From CAZOLI01 sp964580675 (GTDB taxonomy: Bacteria; Planctomycetota; MHYJ01; CAYXQY01), in the NCBI GenBank assembly GCA_964580675.1, contig CAZOLI010000003.1, positions 77,053-141,052 of the forward strand: a stretch of DNA of 64,000 nt. Reading direction: 5' to 3'. Shown one piece after another: positions 9,314 to 16,332 of this stretch. Position 1 is the stretch's first letter. Every line of letters begins with the position of its first letter. The notes beneath the pieces are model-generated. The model searched no databases and was not told the origin of the DNA. It saw nothing but the letters and a program-made list of their open reading frames with translations. A program made the translations under genes and the position numbers.

Positions 9314-11032
9314 CTATGAGGAAGTCGCCAGTGATTTCTCGATATGCTCCGGCCAGTTCCTGGATTCCACGTCCTCCAGGGGCTGAGGCCGGGACACCAG
9401 ATAACCCTGAAGAACATCACATCCATATTCCTTCACGTGCTGGTACTGAACCGGTGTCTCAACACCTTCGGCAATGGTTTCCAGCCCGAGTTCCTTTCCC
9501 ATTTTCAGTATATGTTCCAGTAATATGGCCACACGGTCGTTTTCCTCGATCTCCATGACCAGGGACCGATCAATTTTTAACGTGTCAAACGGGATGTCCT
9601 TAAGGTAGGAGAAGGAAGAGTATCCCTGTCCAAAGTCATCCAGACTCACGTGGACCCCCTTCTCCTGAAGGTCCTCAATAATTTCGACGTTTTTCTCCGT
9701 CGCCGCCACAAGCATGTCCTCCGTAATTTCAATCTCGATCCAGAACGGTTTCACGTCATGTCGTTCAATGCAATCAAATACATAATCCAGAAATCCCTCG
9801 CTCAGGAAGAAGGGAGGACTGACGTTGATGGACAGATTGTAATTCAGTTCGGTTTCCTCCCAGTTTTTAAGTTGCCGGCATGCGAGGTCCATAACGGCCT
9901 GGTCCAGCTCGACTTTGAGATTCTGCTTGTCAATAACGGGAAAGAACTCTCCCGGTGATTTCAGTCCCTCCTCCGGGTGCTCCCAGCGAACCAATGCTTC
10001 AAATCCCCTGAGGGAATTGTCGTCCAGGCTAATCTGGGGCTGGTAATACAGCACCAGTTCATCGGCGAGCCGGTCCCGGGTGACAGCCTCCTTGAAATCG
10101 TTACGCAGGGTGAGTTCTTGTTCACGCTTTGTTTCCAGGTGTTTTCCGAAAAACTCACAGGATTTTTCCGGATTTCCTTTGGCCTCCATCTGTGCAAGGT
10201 CCGCCCGGGAAAAAAGGGACTCGGGGGATTTTTCTTCGTTGATATTCTCCACTATGCCTATCTTCGCCCCGAGAAAGTACGAATTGCCGTTCAACTGAAC
10301 CGCCATCTTCATCCGTCGAACCAATTCCTCGGTCAGTTCCTCCAGTTCATTCCGACTTGTTTCGGTACGCAACCAGCAGGCAAAATCACCTCCACTCCAT
10401 CTGGCAAGAACGCCCTGTCCGTCCAGCACCTCCTGAATACGGTTGCCCATTCGGCGCAGCACCTGATCTCCCATTTCCCGACCGAGAACGTTGTTTAATT
10501 CCTTAAACTCTTCAAGCCCTATTAACAAAAAGCTGCCGGAAAAAAATTCGGTGCTATGAAACTCCACGGATCTGCGCATGCGAGAAATAAGATATGAACT
10601 CCTGTACAATCCGGTCACGGTGTCCCGACACCGTTTTTCCCGGCTTTCACAGGCATGTTCCATCGCTTCCATCAGGGAAGAAGCATCGACCCCTTCTTTG
10701 GAAAGGTAGTCATCCGCTCCCTTTTCCATCGCGTTTTTGGCCACTTCCTCGCCCCCCTGACCGGTTAAATAAACAACGGGCAAATACGGGAAGGAGGAGC
10801 GAAGACGCGTGAGCATTTCCAGCCCCGATACCGAACCCAATTTGTGGTCAAGAAACAGAACAGCCGGCTCGTGCCGGTTGATCTCGGTGAAGAGATTCTT
10901 CCAGTTGCTGACGTGATGGACCTCAATTTGCCGGTCGTCAATTTCCTCAAGATATCGCCTGATGACGTTTGCATCGGCCGGATCATCGTCAAGAATGAGA
11001 ACAGTTTCGTTTGACGTGGTCTGCACAGTCAT
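9314..11032 (-). CDS. Response regulator with degenerate GGDEF and intact EAL domains
   Basis: 572 residues. REC domain 10-130 has acidic pocket DDD 15-17 and predicted phospho-acceptor Asp62 (LFLDHKLG). The GGDEF-like domain (~135-295) reads SGGDF at 213-217 instead of GGDEF, so cyclase activity is unlikely. The EAL domain (~315-560) retains EAL 345-347, LSINVSP, EIEITE, DDFGQGYSS, LKIDRSLV, AEGVET and QGYLVSRP, the set expected for an active c-di-GMP phosphodiesterase. It is the last gene of a same-strand cluster that starts with a histidine kinase, 87 bases after the Spy-like gene, so phosphorylation by that kinase is plausible but unproven. Confidence 0.93.
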   Translation of the reverse strand: MTVQTTSNETVLILDDDPADANVIRRYLEEIDDRQIEVHHVSNWKNLFTEINRHEPAVLFLDHKLGSVSGLEMLTRLRSSFPYLPVVYLTGQGGEEVAKNAMEKGADDYLSKEGVDASSLMEAMEHACESREKRCRDTVTGLYRSSYLISRMRRSVEFHSTEFFSGSFLLIGLEEFKELNNVLGREMGDQVLRRMGNRIQEVLDGQGVLARWSGGDFACWLRTETSRNELEELTEELVRRMKMAVQLNGNSYFLGAKIGIVENINEEKSPESLFSRADLAQMEAKGNPEKSCEFFGKHLETKREQELTLRNDFKEAVTRDRLADELVLYYQPQISLDDNSLRGFEALVRWEHPEEGLKSPGEFFPVIDKQNLKVELDQAVMDLACRQLKNWEETELNYNLSINVSPPFFLSEGFLDYVFDCIERHDVKPFWIEIEITEDMLVAATEKNVEIIEDLQEKGVHVSLDDFGQGYSSFSYLKDIPFDTLKIDRSLVMEIEENDRVAILLEHILKMGKELGLETIAEGVETPVQYQHVKEYGCDVLQGYLVSRPQPLEDVESRNWPEHIEKSLATSS

Positions 11033-11119
11033 ACCGGTACCTCATCCCCTGGAATTGATGGTGAAAATTCCCTCCCCACGTTTTCCCCCGACACGGTAGT
11101 ACGGAAGATCCGCTGTGTT

Positions 11120-11968
11120 CTAACCGCCGTCGTCGTTCCCGTCACGCTCGCGTCGACGTCTTCGTCGATCCCGTTCCTCGTATTCAACCTCGACACGGGA
11201 ACCGGTAACGGACAGTTCAAGTTCCCCTCGACGACCGATGTTTTCGTCTTCACGAAGCCACCAGTTTGATCCGGAATCCAACCAGTTCTGATATCTTCGA
11301 TACTGTTCTTCCTTTAAACTTCCCCGAATCTGTTGTTGCTGATTTTCGTACATACTGTTTAACCGATCTTCAAGCTGTTTTAACTCCACCTCCGTTGGTT
11401 TTCGCTCCTCCTTTTCCAGCCGATTTGCCAGTTCTTCAAGTGCCTTCTCCCTTCTATCACTCTGTTCCTTCATGGTTGTCCAGACCCGGTCGGCCTGACC
11501 CGGTTCCAGCTCGAGCACATCCCGGAGCATCTCTTTGGCCCGTTCGTCCCGATCACGACCGTCATCGTCCTCCTCCTGATTTTTCTGGTCGATCTTCCGG
11601 GCATTCCGAACGGCTTCTCGAACCAGCGGCATTAATTCGGAACGGCTTCGATCCTGAAGGGCCTGTTCCATGTCCCGTCCGGCATAATAAGAATTTTTGG
11701 CCCGTTTACGGGTACGGGCCCGCATCTTTTCCAGGTTATCCGACTTTCGGCTTACCGTGTCCTCCAGGGTTTCGATATCCCTGTACAGTTGGCTCTGTTC
11801 CCGGTCCCAGTTCACATCGGTGTTCAGTTCGTCCGGCATGTCCGACACCGTGTCCCCCATCGAATGCAGGCTGTTCAGGGCAAGAAATGCCGCTACGGCA
11901 CCACCAATCACAAACAGAAAGATGGCCGAGACGTAGAACGGAACGGACTGTTTGTTTTCTTTTTCCAT
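11120..11968 (-). CDS. Membrane-anchored coiled-coil protein, Spy/CpxP-like (paralogue 1)
   Basis: 282 residues. A cytoplasmic lead is followed by one TM segment (VSAIFLFVIGGAVAAFLAL, residues 13-31), then a long periplasmic, highly charged helical region. Residues ~145-215 (LRDVLELEPGQADRVWTTMK, then the partner helix ending near LKEEQYRRYQNWL) resemble the LTxxQ hairpin of the Spy/CpxP/ZraP periplasmic chaperone-sensor group. The extreme C-terminus is Arg/Asp-rich. It lies 6 bases after paralogue 2 and shares its layout. The Spy-like call is by pattern only; a simple coiled-coil structural protein is the alternative. Confidence 0.65.
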   Translation of the reverse strand: MEKENKQSVPFYVSAIFLFVIGGAVAAFLALNSLHSMGDTVSDMPDELNTDVNWDREQSQLYRDIETLEDTVSRKSDNLEKMRARTRKRAKNSYYAGRDMEQALQDRSRSELMPLVREAVRNARKIDQKNQEEDDDGRDRDERAKEMLRDVLELEPGQADRVWTTMKEQSDRREKALEELANRLEKEERKPTEVELKQLEDRLNSMYENQQQQIRGSLKEEQYRRYQNWLDSGSNWWLREDENIGRRGELELSVTGSRVEVEYEERDRRRRRRERDGNDDGG

Positions 11969-11974
11969 AGTAAA

Positions 11975-12763
11975 TCAGTCGGAGGAAAAGAGCATCTGCC
12001 TCGCTTTCTGCCGCGTTCGGCTCCAGAAGGTTGTGTACTGGTCTTCGGAGAAGTTGGCCCTGCGCAGACGTTCCTGCTGAGAGGCCCGGTTTTCCTGAAT
12101 ACTCGTGTACGCTTTTCTCATTGCCGATCTCGGTTCCACCTCCCCCTTTTCGATCTTCTCCATGGTTTTCTTCATCGTTTCCTTGATGGAGTTCAGGTAT
12201 TGCTCGAACACGTCCTGTGCAACGTTTTTCTGTTTTTCGTTCAGGTCAAGGTCCTTCAAAATATCGGACTCAAAATCGGATTTTGCTTCCTCCACCTGAT
12301 CATCCCAGTTCTCGAGCCGTTTCGAGACCCAGTTTTTCATCCGTTCCGCCTGCTGATTCTGACGGTCCCTTTGCCGTTCTTCACGCTTTTTGCGGATGTT
12401 CTCAAGAGTCATCTGTGTGATGCGTTCGCGCAACTTGCGATTTTGCTGTTGCCGTTTCTCCTTTTCCTTTCCCGACGTCGACAGGTCGAGTTCCTTTTCC
12501 ACTTTTTCCTGTACACGTTCGGTATTGACCTGGATCGATTCCAGTTCGTTCCGGGTTTTTTTGAGCCGTTTCCGGAGTTGTTTCCGCTCCTCGTCCCGAA
12601 GTCGCTGGCCCCGCGTGGTCTCCTCATACTTCTTTTTCTTTTCCTGAAGTTCCTTCAGGTTGTTCTGAAGCCGACGGTTTTCGTAGTGGAAATACCCCAC
12701 TCCACCTATCATGGGAAGAGAAACGCAAAATAGAATCACGGATGTGAGAGGGTGTTCCATCAT
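11975..12763 (-). CDS. Membrane-anchored coiled-coil protein, Spy/CpxP-like (paralogue 2)
   Basis: 262 residues. One N-terminal TM (LTSVILFCVSLPMIGGVGYF) is followed by a Lys/Arg/Glu coiled coil from ~30 to 165. A C-terminal helical hairpin (DILKDLDLNEKQKNVAQDVF, then RLRRANFSEDQYTTFW) repeats the 'LxLxxxQ ... LxxxQ' spacing of paralogue 1. The topology predicts a periplasmic domain tethered to the inner membrane, unlike soluble Spy/CpxP. It lies 49 bases after paralogue 3 and 6 before paralogue 1. Confidence 0.65.
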   Translation of the reverse strand: MMEHPLTSVILFCVSLPMIGGVGYFHYENRRLQNNLKELQEKKKKYEETTRGQRLRDEERKQLRKRLKKTRNELESIQVNTERVQEKVEKELDLSTSGKEKEKRQQQNRKLRERITQMTLENIRKKREERQRDRQNQQAERMKNWVSKRLENWDDQVEEAKSDFESDILKDLDLNEKQKNVAQDVFEQYLNSIKETMKKTMEKIEKGEVEPRSAMRKAYTSIQENRASQQERLRRANFSEDQYTTFWSRTRQKARQMLFSSD

Positions 12764-12812
12764 GGTTTATTTCTTAAATTTCATATAGATGTACATAACT
12801 TCAACTTCTTTC

Positions 12813-13676
12813 TTATGATGAATCCCTGTTGCCGTCGCCCTGGTCGTTGCTTTCGGCATCTTCCTGATCCCCGGAACTGTATCGTGTTCGGGTCCAGAAT
12901 CGCACATTGTTGTTTCGGACAACGATGCCAACGGTCATTCCCGAAAAGGTATTACGGGATCGTTCGTTCTCACGGAAAATATTGTTTCCGAGCGAATCCA
13001 TTTGATCCGGTCCAAGAACGTTCTTTGCTCGATCCCGGAACTCCTTCGAAATCTCTTCCAGTTTTTCCTCGACCTGATCCGAACGATCCTCACCGGTTTG
13101 GCGGTAGTGTTCAACCATCTTTCGGATTTCCTCTTTCCGTTTCTCCTCGATTTCCTTATAAATGCTGTACATTTTATTCATCTGATCATCCGTGAGTTGC
13201 TGGTCCTCCCCGATTCGGGAATTGAGATATCTTTCGACCCGTTCCCTGGAACTCGGATCAAAATCAGAAACGACCTCGGAGGGGGTGATGGTCTTTCGTT
13301 TCTCCTCCCGAATCTTTTCCTGTGCCTTCCCGATTAATTCATTTATAAATTTCTCCTCATCCATATTGCTTTTTGAGGACGATTCGTTCCCGGATCTTCG
13401 ATTGTTTCGTGAGGCAATCATCCGATCCATTTTCCGTTCAAACCGGTTCTGTTGTTCCTTCATCCGGCTTACGTCGCGTTCGATTTTCCGCAGTTTGTCG
13501 TCCAGAACGTCGTAGGGTCGTTCCCCCTCGTCATCGACCTCTTCCGGAACCTGATAGTTTTCCCGCATCCGGGAGACCTTTTCCTCAAGTGCCCGGGACC
13601 GCTTCCAGCTAAACCAGAGAAGCATACCCGTCACCATAAGCACAAACGCCGTACCGATATTTAACCACTTCAACAT
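12813..13676 (-). CDS. Membrane-anchored coiled-coil protein, Spy/CpxP-like (paralogue 3)
   Basis: 287 residues from ATG 13676, the start that places the TM segment (WLNIGTAFVLMVTGMLLWFS) directly at the N-terminus. The frame stays open upstream into the gap, but without a plausible start. A Met/Arg/Glu coiled coil follows. A helical-hairpin domain around 140-235 (LTDDQMNKMYSIYKEIEEKR, then NVLGPDQMDSLGNN) has the 'LtddQ ... LgpdQ' pairs typical of LTxxQ proteins. The Asp/Ser-rich tail is probably disordered. It is the first of three tandem paralogues. Confidence 0.65.
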   Translation of the reverse strand: MLKWLNIGTAFVLMVTGMLLWFSWKRSRALEEKVSRMRENYQVPEEVDDEGERPYDVLDDKLRKIERDVSRMKEQQNRFERKMDRMIASRNNRRSGNESSSKSNMDEEKFINELIGKAQEKIREEKRKTITPSEVVSDFDPSSRERVERYLNSRIGEDQQLTDDQMNKMYSIYKEIEEKRKEEIRKMVEHYRQTGEDRSDQVEEKLEEISKEFRDRAKNVLGPDQMDSLGNNIFRENERSRNTFSGMTVGIVVRNNNVRFWTRTRYSSGDQEDAESNDQGDGNRDSS

Positions 13677-13719
13677 ATCGTTATCCAATTTTCCGTGATG
13701 CTCTGAACGGACGCTCAGC

Positions 13720-13819
13720 NNNNNNNNNNNNNNNNNNNNNNNNNNNNNNNNNNNNNNNNNNNNNNNNNNNNNNNNNNNNNNNNNNNNNNNNNNNNNNNNN
13801 NNNNNNNNNNNNNNNNNNN
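13720..13819. other. Assembly gap (100 N)
   Basis: Exactly 100 N, true size unknown. It removes the 3' end of the LigD-PE-like gene and possibly other sequence between it and Spy-like paralogue 3. Confidence 0.98.
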
Positions 13820-13933
13820 CTCCTCCGGAAATGCATCCTCGTAAAAGGCCCATGTCCAGAGGGATGAATCCCGTTCGAGCATCAGGTCGAAATGAACCGG
13901 CTCGTGGTCGTGTTTGAGGACAACGAATTTCAT
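13820..13933 (-). CDS. Stand-alone LigD 3'-phosphoesterase-like protein, C-terminus in gap
   Basis: Only the first 38 residues are visible, from ATG 13933. FVVLKHDHEPVHFDLMLERD followed by SSLWTWAF matches the first strands of the 3'-phosphoesterase domain of bacterial LigD (canonical FVVQEHxARxLHYDLRLExxG...WAVP), including the metal-binding His/Asp region HFDLMLE. Small one-domain versions of this family are common in Planctomycetota, from memory. They may trim DNA or RNA 3' ends, but function is unproven. It lies 43 bases after the NtrC-type regulator on the same strand. Confidence 0.65.
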
Positions 13934-13976
13934 GCGATCTCCGGTGAAAACCGCCCACGCCCGTCCCGGGAGAACC

Positions 13977-15380
13977 TCAATCCTCGTCCTTCAACCCATA
14001 TTCTTTCAGTCGTCGGGAAAGAGTACGCGGACTGATCTCGAGAATTTCGGCGGCCCGTTTCTGGTTGCCGTCCGTCATCTTCAGTGTGTTTTCAATGAGG
14101 TGTCGTTCCGCTTCCTCAATGGAAATACCCGTAAGCTGAATGCGGTCGGAGGGCTGTTCGTCTTCTTTCTTGATGTAATCCGGAATATCCTCCACTTCAA
14201 GCACATCCGAGCGGGAGGTAACGACCATGCTCTCAATGCAGTTTTTCAGTTCTCGAACATTACCGGGCCAATGGTAACTGACAAGCGTTTTGTGGGCCTC
14301 CGGGGAAATGTCATTGACCTCCTTCCCATGCTGCTCCGAGAACTTCTCCCGAAAGTGATCCATGAGAATCGGCAAATCTTCCGCCCGTTCCCTCAATGGC
14401 GGAAGTGAAATTTCCACCACTTTCAGGCGGTAAAGGAGGTCTTCCCGGAACTCGCCCTCCTCCACATTTTTCTCGAGGTCCTGGTTTGTGGCAGCCAGAA
14501 TGCGGACGTCGACCGTCGTTGATTCATTTTCACCCAGCTTGGAAACTTCCTCCTGTTCCAGAACCCTGAGGAACTTGGTCTGTGTTTCCATCGGCATATC
14601 CCCGATCTCGTCCAGGAACAGGGTTCCTCCGTCAGCAAACTCAAACCGCCCTTTTCGATCCCGGTGGGCACCGGTAAACGCTCCTTTCTTGTGCCCGAAC
14701 AGTTCGCTCTCCAGAACACCTTCATTCAAAGCGGCACAGTTGAGGGGGACAAAACGCTCCCTCGACCGCCGGCTGTTTCGATGGATGGCCCGGGCCACCA
14801 TCTCTTTTCCGGTGCCGCTCTCCCCCTGAATCAGACAGGTCACATCCGTATCCGCAACCCGTCGAATGGTATCAAACACCCGAAGCATCGCCTCGGATTT
14901 TCCAACCATTTCACCCAGATCCAGATCTTCCGTGTGACGCTGGAGTTGTGCGCCGGTTTCGGACGTGGATTCTTCGGGTTCGTCCTCCGTTACGTTCTTC
15001 CCTTCAACTTCGCGATTTACGACGTCCCGAAGATTCTCAATTTCGAACGGTTTACGCAGGTAGGTGACGCCTTCTTCGTGAACCGCTTCGAGAGCGGATT
15101 CGGTGGAGGGATATCCGGTCAGAATGATAATGGGGATACGGCCATTTCTGGACCGAATGGATTTCATCAACTCCAGCCCACTCATTGGTTTCATAACCAG
15201 GTCCGTGATGACGATGTCGTATGCCGAAGATTCCAACTCATCCAGTGCCTCTTCTCCACTGGTCACCACGGTACAATTCATGCCCTCCCGCTCCAGACTT
15301 TCCGCCGTGGCGCGGGCGTGGCTTTCCACATCGTCCACGATCAGTATGTTGTGTTCTCCTTCGCCGTGTTCCTCACTCAT
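13977..15380 (-). CDS. NtrC-family sigma-54-dependent response regulator
   Basis: 467 residues. REC domain with acidic Asp16/Asp17, phospho-acceptor Asp60 (IVITDLVM) and the conserved Lys in LRKPFE. The AAA+ domain has Walker A GESGTGKE, the sigma-54 contact loop GAFTGA, Walker B GTLFLDEIGD, the Arg finger region and WPGNVREL. The C-terminal Fis-type HTH is QKRAAEILEISPRTLSRRL. It activates sigma-54 promoters when phosphorylated. Its start overlaps the kinase stop by 8 bases, so the pair is one operon and the kinase is its likely partner. Confidence 0.95.
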   Translation of the reverse strand: MSEEHGEGEHNILIVDDVESHARATAESLEREGMNCTVVTSGEEALDELESSAYDIVITDLVMKPMSGLELMKSIRSRNGRIPIIILTGYPSTESALEAVHEEGVTYLRKPFEIENLRDVVNREVEGKNVTEDEPEESTSETGAQLQRHTEDLDLGEMVGKSEAMLRVFDTIRRVADTDVTCLIQGESGTGKEMVARAIHRNSRRSRERFVPLNCAALNEGVLESELFGHKKGAFTGAHRDRKGRFEFADGGTLFLDEIGDMPMETQTKFLRVLEQEEVSKLGENESTTVDVRILAATNQDLEKNVEEGEFREDLLYRLKVVEISLPPLRERAEDLPILMDHFREKFSEQHGKEVNDISPEAHKTLVSYHWPGNVRELKNCIESMVVTSRSDVLEVEDIPDYIKKEDEQPSDRIQLTGISIEEAERHLIENTLKMTDGNQKRAAEILEISPRTLSRRLKEYGLKDED

Positions 15381-16161
15381 GATTCGTGTCGGAGGTCATA
15401 CGAGTCGTTTCAGAAACAGATTCTTCCGATTCAGCCGGGGGAAGCACAATTGTAACGGTCGTTCCCTCTCCTTCCTGACTGACGATGTCAATATGTCCCC
15501 CGTGTTCCTGAACAAGACGTTTGGCGATGGGAAGCCCCAGGCCTGACCCCCCTTTTTTGGTAGAATAATATACTTCAAAAACCTTGTCCAGTTTTTCGGG
15601 GGGGATGCCCTCTCCGTTGTCCTCTATTGCACAACGGACGGAACCGTCGGAACGTTCCTCGGTTCGAACAACCATTTCTCCACCGGTTTCCTCCAGAGCT
15701 TCCTTCGTGTTTCGGAACACATTCACAATGGCCTGCTGAAACTGAGCCGGATCAATACTGACCAGGGGCAATCCGGAGGCGTATTCTCTTTGAATAGTGA
15801 TGTTGCTTTTTTCGGCTTCTGCTTCGAACAGCTCAAGAATCTCATCGAGGTAACTGTTCAGATCAAGGTCTTCCAGTTCCAGATCTTTCCCCTGAGCAAA
15901 CTGAAGAAAGTTATTCAGCACTTCCTCCAGTCGTTCCGTTTCATCCAGCAGGCTCTTTATACGTTCAACAGTCATTTCTTCTCGTTCGGTCTCCGGATCT
16001 TTCCAATCCTCCTTCAGGAGCTGAAGGTTCACGTTAATGGTACTAAGAGGATTCCGGATTTCATGAGCCAGACCCTCCGCCAGGGTGCCCAGGAAGGCCA
16101 GCCGTTCCATGTCCTCCGGTGAGCGGTTCTCAAGCTGGTTCTGAATGTCTTCCGGTGTCAT
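15373..16161 (-). CDS. Soluble sensor histidine kinase (NtrB-like core)
   Basis: 262 residues without a TM segment. There is hardly any sensor region (about 20 residues) before the HisKA box LAEGLAHEIRNPLS, with His33 the phospho-site. The HATPase_c domain follows, with N-box NVFRNTKEAL, G1 DNGEGIPPE and G2 GGSGLGLPIAK. Lacking an input domain, it must sense through partners or cytoplasmic cues. It is the first gene of a same-strand cluster and overlaps the regulator gene by 8 bases. About 170 bases upstream, to the ftsH stop, should hold its promoter. Confidence 0.92.
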   Translation of the reverse strand: MTPEDIQNQLENRSPEDMERLAFLGTLAEGLAHEIRNPLSTINVNLQLLKEDWKDPETEREEMTVERIKSLLDETERLEEVLNNFLQFAQGKDLELEDLDLNSYLDEILELFEAEAEKSNITIQREYASGLPLVSIDPAQFQQAIVNVFRNTKEALEETGGEMVVRTEERSDGSVRCAIEDNGEGIPPEKLDKVFEVYYSTKKGGSGLGLPIAKRLVQEHGGHIDIVSQEGEGTTVTIVLPPAESEESVSETTRMTSDTNHE

Positions 16162-16332
16162 AAAACTTTTCTAAACTCCGTCAATTACACGAAAGAGATG
16201 ACCCGAACTCCGACCGTCGAGGCGGCAACAGAAACACGGGACGTTATCGCAACCGGGTGTCGATCGGACGAAGCCCCGTTCAAACAGGATTCTCGTTACT
16301 TGCTATTCCCCCCGCAACCGTTCCGGTAAAAA

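Noticed and set aside
11789..12733. 314-codon plus-strand open frame
   Set aside because: Shadow of the coiled-coil Spy-like paralogues: Lys/Glu codons read backwards give its Phe/Leu-rich translation.
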